A stretch of 64,000 bases of DNA from Symbiodinium natans (lineage: Eukaryota; Sar; Dinophyceae; Suessiales; Symbiodiniaceae), in NCBI GenBank assembly GCA_905221605.1, contig CAJNDS010002825.1:124001-188000 (forward strand). The letters run 5' to 3'. Positions 11,051 through 22,879 of this stretch are shown piece after piece. The translations under genes were made by a program, and so were the position numbers. Under the pieces are notes generated by a model. The model had not been told where the DNA came from, ran no database searches, and saw only the letters and a list, made by a program, of their open reading frames with translations. How positions within the stretch are numbered: position 1 is the first letter of the stretch; the number at the start of each line of letters is the position of its first letter.

Positions 11051-14000
11051 AGAAGATCTAGGATTCTTTGCAGATTCGGCTGATGAGGCTTGCGTTTAGC
11101 TGCTCTTTGAAGCTTGAAAGTGGTTTACTCATCAAGCCGGCGGCCTTTCCAGCAGTGGGCAAAATGAAGCGTGAAACTCTGTACAAATCCCACGTGGCAA
11201 ATGCCGAACTGTACACCCAATGCAGCAGAAAAATTGTCTGGGCATTCAGGGCATCGGCGCAAGCTCTGAGAACTTGCAGGAGGCGGTGGTCATGACTCAC
11301 TTCCTCTGTGGCAGCGCATACCTGTGGGATACAGTGTTTTTGTTTCTGGTTGCGCTGATCAATTGCTGGGCGTGTCATAAGGCTTCTGTCCTGTGTGGCT
11401 TTGTGAGGTGTGCAGTCTGTGGGACATGAGGATGAGACCTTTGAGGGTAAGGATGTGGCGGAGCCCGTGCTGCGTGCTGCAGCATCTGCCACTTCTTAAT
11501 TCGTTGAGTAAGGTTAGAGCTGTCAGCTCTACGCCACGAGAAAGCAACCATCGAGACTGCTCATCAATCGCATGGTCGGTATGTTGGGCTTGTTGCAGAA
11601 CTGCTGGCGGCAGGCAGCAGATGGGCGCGCCGAGCTCCAAGAGGTCCTCCGAGACAGCGCTGCAGGGACATCAAGTTTCACAGCAGGGGCTTGGCTAGCG
11701 CGGGTCGGCACTTCTACTGCAAGGATCCCTGCAACAAGAAAGGCCAATTTTGGCCTCGAGCTATGCACAAGCATGCTGCCTCAATCTCTACATTTCGCTC
11801 CACTAGATGTCCCATTTCGATTCCATGACAGGTCGGCGAGGTACGGCACAGGCGTGGCAAGTTTCGGCGCTGCGTGTGTTTTGGGTTGACCAGCCAGCGC
11901 TAGCATTGCTAGCCGGGCAGCCTGCAGTTCTGATGTTAGCCACACCGACAGTCATTTTGATAGCTCGGGCCGTGTAAGATGGTTCTTGTTTAAAAGCTAA
12001 ATTCTTGTCTACCGCAGACCGTCCTGCGTGTTCCTAAGCCCTGCAAATGTTTTCTCTCCTGGTGGTGAGGGGCCGAAGAGAATAATGTCCCGGAGCCCTG
12101 CGCCCTAATCCTGCACCCCAATCCGGATCCTGCCAGGACCCCGCCTCAGAGCCCGAGCTCGGTCCGGCACCAAGCTTTGTTGTCATACATTGTTACAGAA
12201 CACACTGAGAATACAGTATATAGTCATATATGATGTCTAGCGTCTTTTTGTTTATAGTACACTAACCAAGCCCCAAAATGTCGCAATGTGTTGTCTAGGA
12301 TCAGGGTAGTGTCGCTCTCGTGCAGGTCTATGCAGGCGTTTAGACGACTTCAGACTATTGTGGTTGTAATTTGGTGAAGGGGGGGGTACTTCTTTTCAAC
12401 GATGATTCTAGAACTAGCGTTCTTGCCGTGCGCCTTGCGGCGCTCTTCCATTCTGCATGTTGTGCCGTCTGATGCTCTGCGACGTTGTCCAGCACAGCAG
12501 CGCCTCTTTCTTCACAAGCGTTTTTTTGTTGACAAACAGCATCGAGTTTTTCGAGGTGCGGTGGACCAAACGCTACAAGGCCGGTGATTGTCCACTTGGC
12601 CCTTAACAGCTGGCACTTTGACATTTTTATGTTGGAGCCCTTCTACAGCCCTCCGCAGGGGAGGCAAACCATCCATGGCCTCCAGCCTGCCGGTTAGCTG
12701 CTCCTGCCCCCTGCCGCATCGCAGGCAGCCGGTGTTGCCCAGGCGGCGCCGGCGCAGTGGAGCGTTGGCAAGGCGCTTAAGAATGTGGACTTCATGAATT
12801 TGCCTAGGCAGAGGCTGTTCTAGCTATCGATAAGAATCTGTACGTGTTAGGAAGTAAAAAGTCTACATTTTGGGGTCCGGTAGGTAGACCAGCTAGACAC
12901 TGAGGTTCATCTCGCCACCCACTGCAGTGCCTCCCCTGCAAGTTCAAGCAGCGCGAGGCCGGAATCGTAGCTCCTACGCTCCACGTAGGCCTTTGATTAT
13001 ATAGAATGTTGGTCGTGTTGGTTGCAACTGGGGGGTGTTGGGCGCCGGCGTGTTGAGAATGGGTGAGGTGCGTGTTGGGAGTAGCCCGGAGGCAAGTCCG
13101 GAACGGGCCAGGCTCAAGTGGGGAACGCCCCAGGCACACGTGTTGGGAACACGTCGCTGCCCGGAACGGCAAAGAGCACGAACAATCTCCAAAACCTTGC
13201 CCTGAACCTGTTACCCCCGGAATCCATGAGTCACAGACAATTCCTGTGTCATCGTCAATGTTAGTTAGGAATCCTCCTAACCTATCTGAAAGGGATAGGG
13301 GTCTATGGCCAGCCCCCCCCCCCCTCCCCGCCTATGTATGGGCCTTATGGGAGGTGCCTACGTATACTAGCGGTTTCCTAGGACCCCTATAGCTGAGGGT
13401 AGACGGGTACCTGATAAAATGGGAACCTATCCCAGAACAGATAGGCGGCTACTTTTCAAGCCTCAAAAGAAGACTGCGTACCCAAGTCCAATCGAAAGAG
13501 AACTTTAAAAGAATACCAAGAGTAGGGTCGTCACTGCAAAACCTAATTCTGGGTGGCAAACGTTCTCAACTCGACCCCTGTCCGTGCCTACACGCTGGCT
13601 GCGTTCTCGACTCACCCTCGGTGCTTTTTCGACACGAGCCTCCCCCATTCCCGACACGCTCCCCCGTGTTCCCAACCTGCCCTCGGCCTGCTCCCAACAC
13701 GTGTAACCGACTCAACTGTCATCCTGATTATATATCATTCTGTGGTTTAGGGTTTAGGCTTTACGAGTGGGGCTGTACAGTCAGGATAGAGTCCCGCAAC
13801 CCACCTTAATCCCAAACCGGTCGTCAGGGCATTTCGAGGAATATTGAATGGTCTATGGAGGAAAGGGTTCCTTTAAGGCCGAATTGAGCGCTGTTGCAGG
13901 CTGAAATTTGCTTCTTTCATTCCGCCAGTGTTGACAGAACAGCCATGGACAACCTCAAGCCAGCCATGAACAATGCCGAATCAAGAGAGTAGTGTCGCCG

Positions 14001-14208
14001 CGCTGTCCAATTGGTGAGACTGCAGAAGAGATGGCTTGGCTTGTTCCCTGTGCAGGGCGGTTGCCGACGAGGCGCCGAGTGTCCCTTCTGTCACTTGGTG
14101 CTGATTGTGAAAGCTGTTCTCAGACCGGGCTTTTGAATCGCTGTAGTTGTGAGATGAGTAGTTGCAGAGTCGTAGGTAGAACAGTGAAAACGCTCTGAGA
14201 AAGCGTTG
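11051..14208. other. No supported gene
   Basis: I see no domain or convincing exon. Between 13000-13160 and 13560-13710 there are loosely repeated CCCAACACG/CGTGTTGGG words on opposite strands, and a C-run sits at 13311-13323. A palindrome-rich patch with GGGATAGG and CCTATCCC lies at 13280-13440. Confidence 0.45.
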
Positions 14209-14367
14209 TCGCTGTTGCTGCTGTTGTTTGTTTGTTTGTTTGTTTGTTTGTTTGTTTGTTTGTTTGTTTGTTTGTTTGTTTGTTTGTTTGTTTGTTTGTT
14301 TGTTTGTTTGTTTGTTTGTTTGTTTGTTTGTTTGTTTGTTTGTTTGTTTGTTTGTTTGTTTGTTTGT

Positions 14368-14399
<32 letters not shown>

Positions 14400-14575
14400 T
14401 TGTTTGTTTGTTTGGTCGGTCGGTTGCTTGGTTGGTTGGTTGGTTGGTTGGTTGGTTGGTTGGTTGGTTGGTTGGTTGGTTGGTTGGTTGGTTGTTGTTG
14501 TCGTTGCCACGCCGCTGTTGCTGTGGCTGTGGCCGTGGCCGTGGCTGTTGCTGTTGCTGTTGCTGCTGCATGCGC
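14209..14575. repeat. Compound tetranucleotide microsatellite
   Basis: A long TTTG array (about 14224-14370) passes into CTTG (14371-14398), a few TTTG, three GGTC-type units, then TTGG to about 14493, followed by imperfect TGT/TGG and CTGTTG units. All frames stay open on both strands, which produces long artificial open frames of Cys/Leu/Val or Asn/Lys/Gln/Thr. The stepwise change of unit suggests expansion from successive point variants. Confidence 0.95.
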
Positions 14576-15385
14576 CTGATGATCTGATCGCCCCAAGGCC
14601 ACATTTGCTGGCGCTCGAATTCATGAATGCACGATAACCTGGCCAAGTTGCACGCAAAAGTCCAGGGTCCCTGAAGCCATGGTTTAATAACAATGAGCAA
14701 GTAAACTTGATAGCTGCGCCGGAGACGGGCGCGTGGCTGAGCGCTTGGTGATTGGGCGGTGCTTGTCAAGTCTCTTTCGGTTCAGAGCTTCGCGACGCTC
14801 GCACAGTTGTGTCTATGCAGTGAGCATGAGGCCATGAGGCTGTTTTGTCTCTAATTTGTTTTCGTGCCTGTTAGTGCAGAGTTTCACCTCATGAGCGGGG
14901 AAGTTTGGGGAAAAATGCTGGGAGTGTGCTTCTCATGTGACAGTCGCTGCATGTCGTTGGCCGTTTTTGTTTAGGATTTGGGGTGTGGTAAGTCAGATGG
15001 GATTTCTTACAGCTGGCAGTACCTTTGGGGCCCTCCGGGCAACGATTCTGACAACATTATGCCGGCGTAGACCCCAAACAGTGAGGAGGGCCAGAAAAGG
15101 CCAAAGAAGGCCAGAAGAGCACCGACACTCCCGGGGACAAAAAGTACAATCGTGGGGGGCCGAATTCCCTTGGGGGTCAAAAAGACGCCAACCACTGGCT
15201 GGGGGTTTCGGCTTTGCACGCGTGTGGAACTTGGGGGCCAAAAGACCCAGCTCATGGTGCTCATGATGCTCATGATGCTCAACCCCAAAATCGCTACCCC
15301 ATAATACTAACCCCCAGCACCCAGCCGCAGGGTTGACCCTAAACCCTAAACCCCCCTAAGCCCTGTATTTTGATCCTGCCCGCAG
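14576..15385. other. No supported gene
   Basis: Mixed sequence. Contains three copies of CTCATGATG-like words near 15250-15280 and two adjacent CCCTAAA units at 15339-15352 that resemble the plant-type telomere repeat but are too few to be a telomere. Confidence 0.4.
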
Positions 15386-15945
15386 GTGGTCTCAGAGGCC
15401 ACGAGAGGCCGGAATTCGCGCGAAACCACAGCGGGAGCATCGAAATGCAACGGAATTCGCGCGAAGCCACAGCGGGAGCATCGAAACGCAACGGAATTCG
15501 TGCGAAACCACAGCGGGAGCGTCGAAGTGGTCGGCAACCTAAGTGGCCCCCCCAGAAGAGGCCTGAAGAGGCCACGAGAGGCCGGAACTCGCGCGAAACC
15601 ACAGCGGGAGCATCGAAATGCAACGGAATTCGCGCGAAACCACAGCGGGAGCATCGAAACGCAAAAAAGCTCGCGCGAAACCACAGCGGGAGCGTCGAAA
15701 CCAAGGACCCGCGCGCGCCGTTGCGGTCGGCAACCTAAGTGGCTTCCCCAGAAGAGGCCTGAAGAGGCCACGAGAGGCCGGAATTTGCGCGAAACCACAG
15801 GGGGAGCGTCGAAATGCAACGGAATTCGCACGAAACCACAGCAGGAGCATCGAAACGCAACGGAATCGCGAAACCACAGCGGGAGCGTCGAAACCAAGAC
15901 CCCGTCCCACCGCCGTGCGCGCCGTTGCGGTCAGCAACCACTTCC
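15386..15945. repeat. Higher-order 41-bp repeat block
   Basis: A 41-base unit built around CGCGAAACCACAGCGGGAGC followed by a CGAAAYGCAACGGAATT-type tail recurs about ten times. The copies fall into three groups, each introduced by GAGGCCACGAGAGGCCGGAA and closed by a GTCGGCAACCTAAGTGG join, giving a period near 195 bases. Open frames on both strands here are products of the repeat. Confidence 0.85.
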
Positions 15946-17592
15946 TTTACTCTGAACGTAAGAACCCCATTGTGCAAGCGCTGTTTGGGGAATTTAGGGG
16001 TTGCAGTTTAAGGACTCGGAAGACTGACTGGATCTGTTTGGCCACACCGATGAAATCCATTTAGCAACCGCGGCTCGCAGAAATAGTTCACCCGAAGTGC
16101 TTGTCAGTGTGGTGGTGTGCGCACCTCAGATGTTCCACGAATTTTTGAGTCGCTCGCGTCTAATGCCGACCGCCCACCACTCTAATCGCTTTATGAAAGG
16201 ATGTTGACGCAGCCGATCAGCCGATTGTGGCTTGGAGCAGCGCGACGCTCCCGGCATGCAGTGCGCGTGATCCGGGCCCCCGCGCGCACGCGCATGCGCG
16301 ACGCACACTTTCACACCAGCACATCCCAGGCCCGTGAACGGCCCTGTCCTCGCCCGAGAAATCCCCATCTGACAGGGCCATGCCCGGGATGGGGAGCCCA
16401 AAAAACGGTTTTTGGCGAAATGCCAGTGCCATGTTTACTCAGGTGGCGAAGGCGCGAAATCTGCGTCGTTTCAACGCCCTCACGCACGAGGCACTTTCCA
16501 GCTGTTTGATGTTCGCAACCCTCACGTTTGCTACTTTGCAGGTGCAAGTGGCCTTCACATTCATCCATTTTGCTCCAGCGTCGGAGGCGTCCGGATCTGC
16601 ACGGAATCGTTGCAAGTGCGCCTTATTCCCTTGTAGTAAAGCCACCTGAGGCCCCGCTCAGGAAGTCTGCCTCTGCACCAAGTCTTTTGACACATGCAGC
16701 GCACGTGCCTCAGTGCTTTGGAGTGAGGTTTGGAGTACCACAACACAGTGCAGTACAGTGTGCGGTAGTATCCTTCGGCATTGCAACTTGCTCACGCTTT
16801 CGCGAGGCCAGTCGCCTTGCCCGTGCCTTACCGTGCAGTTTCGCGCGTTGCTTTGTTATTAAAATGTTCAGTGACATATTAACGTAGCTTGCACTCTACA
16901 TGTGTGGCATGCTGTGGGCTGTGGGCTGTGGGTCTATTGCCGCGCGCTTCATTTGCATGCCGTTTGTGCGGCTGGTGACGCAAAACGAAGAAGCATGTTT
17001 AGATCGCTCAAACCCTGAGGCCGCCCCAAGCACCAGAGCCGCCAGAACAAAAGAAGGCCGAGAAGAGCAAAGCCGCCGCACGCGCCAAAGCCGCTGTGCG
17101 GTTATGAGTACCAATTTTTTACCTGGTTCAGAAATGCCCCTCCATAGTTAAACCTGCAAGCCCTAAAACCTTAAAACCTTCCACGCTCAATTTTGTGACC
17201 ACGCTCTATTGTGACCACCCTCCATGTTCAAAAGTAGGTGATATGACTCTGTACTCTCTCCCCATATATATACACATAATATATATATATATATGTACAC
17301 ATATACATATCTACACACATACACACGCACACGCTCACGCGCATAGGAATGCTGTATAGCTTTCCATAGTGAAGAATTTCGTCTCGTGTAGTGGTGTGAT
17401 CGTATGCAGTGCAGCCGTGTGCCTGAAGGATTTCTCCTTCGAGCCTTTGGCAGAGCGATTGGCAAGCAAGGACCGACCTGGAACTGGCAAAGCTTGACTT
17501 TGAGCTATACACCTCGGTACAGGATCTCGCGCGCCGATGCTCTGGCTACGCAGAGGCACAGGCAAGGTGCATCTTAGTTAACGGCGTAACAT
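15946..17592. other. No supported gene; one AT/CA microsatellite
   Basis: No domain found. Bases 17262-17340 hold an imperfect ATAT/ACAC/CGCACA microsatellite. The rest is mixed sequence. Confidence 0.5.
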
Positions 17593-17730
17593 GTGGATGC
17601 TTTTCGTCGGTGGTGGGTAATGGTGGGTAGCCTTACATGTTGGTCAGACATGCTCAGAAAGTGCACACTTTTCGGCATTGTCCTGTCATGGTGCAGACCC
17701 AGCAGCATCCATTCGCTCACTGCCCTCTGC

Positions 17731-18115
17731 AAACATCTCTCTGGCGCAAACATGACAGTGATTTTGACTTCCCTTCCGCGGACCTGCGAGGCAGCAATGC
17801 AAGCCTGCACCGACGAGGTCTTCAGCACTTTCAGTCAGCACATCGACACCTGCCTGCGCGAGTGCTTGCCGAAGGCATGTGTTGACAGTCGAGCTGTGCG
17901 TGAATGCATGGGGCGAGCTGCTATGGCAGTACTTGCACGAGGCCCAGGATGCAGGCCTCAGCGTTCCCCGGCTTCATTATCGTTCATAGACTGTTGGACA
18001 TGAGGCGGGAGTTCGTTGGGTTGACGAGACATGATCAAGAAGAACTGGAGGCGTTGCCTTTGAGGCAGGGTACTCGTACCACCGAAGACGTACTAGCAAC
18101 TAGTAGGTGAACGAC
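17731..18115 (+). CDS. Possible exon cluster of an unknown gene
   Basis: Three short frames on the plus strand look more protein-like than their surroundings: an amphipathic Cys-containing stretch (about 17750-17880, with EAAMQACTDEVFSTF), a Trp-rich helix (about 17888-17965, with WGELLWQYLHEAQDAG) beginning after a CAG, and an acidic stretch (about 18000-18108, with HDQEELEALPLRQG) ending in a stop. They lie in different frames and would need splicing. No family is recognised and no exon join could be confirmed. Confidence 0.22.
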
Positions 18116-18994
18116 GCCATACACTCACAACTTGCAACTGTTTATGCTACGTAGGCTGCTGGCAAGAACCGCTGCTCTCGCTCTGTCTCTCCGGTCGGGT
18201 CAAAGGCACATCGTGCTTATAGCATTATAGTGCTTCAATGCGGATCATGGCGGTGAGCTGTCATAAGAACTTTGTTGAGGAGAGTCGCAGTTGTGACAGT
18301 CTTGTCTTGGTATGACGAAGCCGAACTCTTGATGTCTCTGGTGTCCTACACCTAATCGAAAGGAGGACATTGTCCAGCACAAAAGAAGGCAGACTGCCAT
18401 CAACTGCGCAGGAGGTGTGACTATCGCAAAATCCCTCATAGTCTGTGTGGCCCAAACCCAGGCCTTGGCAGCTTACCTGGAAAACTGCCCTCAGATCGCC
18501 GATCGTGGTAACGAGGTGCTGCCTTGGGCGCCTTGGCTCTTGGAGCTCTCTTGTAGGGATTGTAGAGCCTACTGTAGTGCAGGCGCATGGTATGCCATGG
18601 TATGCCATGGTATGCCTCTTGTTTCGTGCATGTGGGAAACCAAGGTCCGCAAGCTTTCAGGGCATAAGGCCCGGCAGCAGCGCATGGCAGAAACGATCCA
18701 AGCGCGCACCATGTTCTCGAGCTCGTCACACTGTCCTGCCATCGATTCATGTCACCCTTGAGAGACCCGAAGCCTTGTAGCCAAGCCTTTGGACCCAGAC
18801 CATTGACAAGCCCACGATGCAGCAGCTTGCCCCAACGATCATACTGCTCATCGCGGAGATCGTGGCAAACTGTTGGCAAGCAAGGCATGTGTTTTTTTGG
18901 GGAAGGCGAGCGAAGATAAGATGATGCATAAGCCCAGGCCGGACCTTGTTTGAATACACCGGGAAGAAAATAGCGGTGTGCTTCATCCATGTGT

Positions 18995-19289
18995 CCATCT
19001 CCCGTCCATGCTGAGGAGTGTCCGACTGTCTTGAAAGAGCTGACCAGCTTCGTTGCAGAGTTGGAAGGTGCCAAGAGCCGCAGCTGCAATGAGCCTGAGT
19101 CCAAATCTCTTAAGCACTGCATGTGCCCGAGCACGTGCCATGCATGCCGCATATTGCCGCATTTTGTGGCAAGCGTCGATCTTCCACATCCCAGGAAGAA
19201 GAATGCCGGCTTCCTGAAGAAGAAGCTCGCGTTCATCGTTAAGATGATCGGTGACCCGATGGCCATCAGAGAAGGGGTCCGACGTGGCC
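18995..19289 (+). CDS. Probable exon of an unknown gene
   Basis: The plus frame reads a helix (TVLKELTSFVAELEGAK), a Cys-rich stretch (HCMCPSTCHACRILPHF) and a Lys-rich helix (FLKKKLAFIVKMIGDPMAIREGV), then meets CCCAG|GTAATTG, a good GT donor, at 19290. An AG|G acceptor (CTGAG|GAG) lies at 19014-19016. The opposite strand has a longer open frame (18436-19344), which I regard as the shadow because its composition is irregular. No domain is recognised. Confidence 0.33.
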
Positions 19290-19290
19290 C

Positions 19291-19605
19291 AGGTAATTGT
19301 AAACGCTTGCAGCCAGACCGACAGGGTTTATGGGAAGGCCTCAAAAGAAGGGAGGGGTCTCAGAATAGGGCGGGTCACGGGGTGTCCCAGCAAAGGTCTG
19401 GAAAAGGCACAAAAAGCTGAAGGGGTTTGAGCAGTGCCCCCTCTGTAGGAGTCGCCGACAGGTGGGACCCCCCACGGCATCGGTTTGCAGCTCCTCCAAG
19501 CGATGGGGGGCCGGGGGGGGTCCCACAGGGCCGGGGGGCGTCAACATTTGGCATGGGGGGACCGTGTCTGCTTGTTCCAAACGCTTCTCGGCAGGAAGCC
19601 GAGGC
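19291..19605. repeat. Dispersed repeat, copy 1
   Basis: Shares the order TTGTAAACGCTTG, CACGGCATCGGTTT, GCAGCTCCTCCAAGCGATG, a G-rich run, then CGCTTCTCGGCAGGAAGCCG with bases 55536-55840. The two copies differ mainly in the length of the G-runs and small insertions. It is probably a non-autonomous interspersed repeat whose borders are not defined by the two copies. Confidence 0.7.
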
Positions 19606-22384
19606 GGATACTACCAGCAGAGTCCACGAGTCTCAAGACAGTAAAATGCCCGAGCCATGACCTGGGAGCACCAGATGACTGTCCAAGCTTGGAGTTTGTC
19701 CGCACAGCTCCGCCCGTTGGCGCTGTTCGCGCCAGTAGAAGCCACGATCTTTGCCCTTTGAGCCCCCCATCAGTGCTTCTTGACCGGAGGGTCTGCTGAC
19801 CCGGAGGGAGCTCTTTGGCTTTCTTTGCACGGCTTGCCGGCTTTGAGGCAGGCTTCTTAACAGGACCGGTGTTGCGTCAGGTCTTGCTACAGGCACTTGC
19901 AAGGCTGCAGTTTTAGGAAGGAAAGCCACTTCCTTTGGAACTGCCGACGGAACTTAACACGTCGTGGCCAGAGCTCGTCCAATACAGAAGGCCATCCTCG
20001 CATCTGCAGGGAAGATACTATGCCATCCGAACTGGCAAACAAGTAAGAGGCTAACACGTTTTTTGGCCATTGGACCAAACGCTATTGAAATTAACATGAA
20101 AGGTGCGCATTATTCGCTCCTGCGCCTCCTTACATGCCACAGTCCTACTCACCCACCCCTCACTTGAGGCCAGAGAGATCTTCAGCATCCACCTAGCACG
20201 CGCTCCAAGCACAAACGGTGCAAACCAAACATTTGCTGCAAAGGGCTGTACGGAAGCGTTGGTTTAACTTATTCAGGTGGAACAACATTCTCTCCTCAGG
20301 TTGCCCCAAATTGGCTGCGGTAGATGCATTAAATGCTGCGGGCATTGCGTGTTATAGTCCAACACTTCCAAAGCGCAGTCAAGGGTGGCCACCGCCCAGA
20401 AGTGCTCGATCTTGTGGCTGGCATTGCGTCTAGGAAATTGCGTGGGTGCCCTTGGCACCAAGGTGTGACAATTGGCACACAGACAAAGACATGAATTTTG
20501 TGATATTTCCGCCATTGTTCCACTGCTTGTTCTAAACATCATGGGCCCATCGACAGCTGCAGCTGGGGGCACGTTTGGCTGTATATCCACCTTCCTTCTG
20601 TTTATCGCACCCACGGCAATCTTACCACCAGAGTTCGGCACCTCTAGTGGAAGGCGAATTTCTGTGGGCGTAATAGCCCAAAAGCAGTCCAGCCAACCGG
20701 GAAAGCGGCGCTTTGAACCCCCGCAACATTGTGGATGCAAAGAAGAGGTGTGTGCAGCGGAAACTTCTCCAGGCTGGCGGCCAGGCGCATGCAAAGGTTG
20801 ACTATGGGCATATGGAGGCCTTCCCAATGGCAGTGAACATTCATCGATGCCCATTCACATTCAAAGCAACCAAGACAATTTCAGTCAGTGGTATTGGAAA
20901 TTCGAGATTCTACAGCTTTACATATCTGATCATCTGGCCGTCCAGACAGTCAGTTTCTGTGTCTATAAAGCCCAGAGTAAACATAAAAAGTTTGGCTGGG
21001 GTTACTTCAATTCTGGAAGTCCCAAAGAAGCTTCCCTGCGGAAGGAATGTGTAAGCTTTTAAAGTGCAAAAAAATGTTCTGGCAAAAGCGACAAAGATGC
21101 AACCAAGATGCTCAACAAATTTAGTGCAGTGACAAGAAGAGCAAAGAAAGGGAAAGGAAATGCAAAGAACGGGCAATGAAGAGGGAGACATGGTTGGCCG
21201 TGCAAGACGCTTCTTGCAAGGCAACCTAGATGGGTCGTCGGAAAAAAATTGAAAGTGACTTTGGCGTACCCAAAGCTTGTACGTGGCAAGGAGCGTTGTA
21301 AAGGGAACTTGGGACGTCAACTATGAAAGCAGCTAACCACAAGTTCCTTGCAATTGCAATTGTGGGCGTCCATTGCTTCAATAATATGGAAAGTAGGCTT
21401 ATGGGAGGTTTTTTTTGAAGCCAAAAAACGCTCTTTGAGATGTGTGAGGAGAAGGTGTTCATTGCTGAAAAAACGCTCAACTTGGCTCCAAAAATTATTT
21501 TGAAACTAGGCTTATGGGTTTTTTGGAGCCAAAAAAACGCTCTAAAACGCGAATAATCCCTGGATTACCACAGGAGACGCCTTGGAAGAGGCGATCTCTT
21601 CGAGATGGGGAGCAGGTTTCGCTCGATTTGCTCTCTCCAAGGAGAGCGACCAGAATCACTCCCGCTGCAGCAGGGAAAATCGTAAGTTCAAAGGCAGTTG
21701 TACAGGAGTGACTGCCGATGACCTCTTGATAGCGCCAGAATAGAAGGTTGCGTGTGGCGGCGAGCATGGTCGGTTGTCACAACTGGTTTGAGCCCAAACC
21801 ACCGCAGTCAGAGCAGGAAGGAGGGGGCGTTAAGTACGAATGCACGCCTTTCACAGCAATAATCTTCATAAGAGAGAGGGTTTGAACCAGAAGTGTCTAC
21901 GCGGAACAGCAGTAACATCAACGCGTCTCCTCTTACTCTCTCTTTGCCTCTCAACCTCGAGAATGTTCTGAACTTCCAAGCTTAGTCTCTTGCACTTCCT
22001 GTGCTGCTGCTGTCGTCCATCATGGTCCCAACCCCAGCTCAGGACTTTTCCTCAGTCCTACTTCATGCGGAGACCACTTGGGCCACAGACGACACCGTCG
22101 TGCAAGACCGACCAGCCTTGAAGCCTGGAAAGTTCAGACAGGGTGTTATACGCTGTATCTGACAAGGCGGCAGCGTCGTGAACGGGGTGAGCGCCACACG
22201 AGGAGTAGTTAGTGCACACAGAGTTGCCGTCCTCCGGTTGTATACAATAGTTCTTCTTTGCTGCAGCGGGTTTCATGATGGGACACTTTTCACTGAGCCA
22301 TCGCTTGCACCTCATATGTGCTGCATTCAGGGCCGTGGCCATCTGAGATGAGCAGTTTTGCCGAAAAATTTGCTGGAACTGCAC
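19606..22384. other. No supported gene; one short duplication
   Basis: The sequence AGGCTTATGGG followed by a T-run and GCCAAAAAACGCTCT occurs at 21391-21435 and again at 21508-21543. A minus-strand frame at 20273-20854 (193 codons) shows no domain and is not called. Confidence 0.45.
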
Positions 22385-22609
22385 TTTCAAGTCTCACAGG
22401 AGCATCGCTGCAGCCGATTTTAAGGCCAGAACATTTGCGAGTGAGGAATCGCAACAGGATGCAGTTCTGAGGCTGCGGAGTTTTGGAGTGTAACAGCGTG
22501 GAACTCCAAAACTCCGCAGCCTCAGAACTGCATCCTGTTGCGATTCCGATTACGAGCAAATGTTCTGGCCTCAAAATCGGCTGCAGCGATGCTCCTGTGA
22601 GACTTGAAA
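22385..22609. repeat. Foldback hairpin with 105-bp arms
   Basis: Bases 22385-22489 and 22503-22609 are near-perfect inverted copies with a 13-base loop. The inner stem includes GAGGCTGCGGAGTTTTGGAG and its complement. A few differences occur around 22440. It directly precedes the 11-bp minisatellite. Confidence 0.85.
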
Positions 22610-22648
22610 CTGCACTCTGATGCAGCGCACGCTCCAAAATGGCTCTTT

Positions 22649-22853
22649 GTGACCGCGTTGTGACCGCGTTGTGACCGCGTTGTGACCGCGTTGTGGCCGC
22701 GTTGTGACCGCGTTGTGACCGCGTTGTGACCGCGTTGTGACCGCGTTGTGACCGCGTCGTAACCGCGTTGTGACCGCGTTGTAACCGCGTTGTGACCGCG
22801 TTGTGACCGCGTTGTGACCGCGTTGTGACCGCGTTGTGACCGCGTTGTAACCG
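22649..22853. repeat. 11-bp minisatellite (GTGACCGCGTT)n
   Basis: About 18 head-to-tail copies of GTGACCGCGTT with occasional A/G and T/C variants. Four more copies of the same unit occur at 24125-24172. Because 11 is not a multiple of three, the long minus-strand frame across it is a repeat artefact. Confidence 0.92.
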
Positions 22854-22879
22854 CAAGATGTTAAAATAAAGCGAAAAGA

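Noticed and set aside
13981-14769. Long minus-strand open frame (262 codons) rich in Asn, Lys, Gln and Thr, with Cys/Val/Leu frames opposite
   Set aside because: It is produced by the TTTG/TTGG microsatellite, which lacks stops in all frames. There is no coding context on either side.
15339-15352. CCCTAAA units resembling a telomere, also near 46110-46200 and 63010-63065
   Set aside because: There are only a few units each time, mixed with variants and internal to the scaffold. They are not telomeric arrays.
15346-15955. Open frames of 120-190 codons on both strands with repeated ETTAGASK or LPLWFR motifs
   Set aside because: They arise from the 41-bp repeat block. The same repeats open several frames on both strands, which argues against coding.
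18436-19344. Minus-strand open frame of 302 codons
   Set aside because: Composition is irregular and no domain is seen. The plus strand at 18995-19289 reads more protein-like and ends at a good donor.
22649-22853. Regular short repeat that might suggest a CRISPR array
   Set aside because: The units are head-to-tail with no unique spacers, in a eukaryotic setting. It is a minisatellite.
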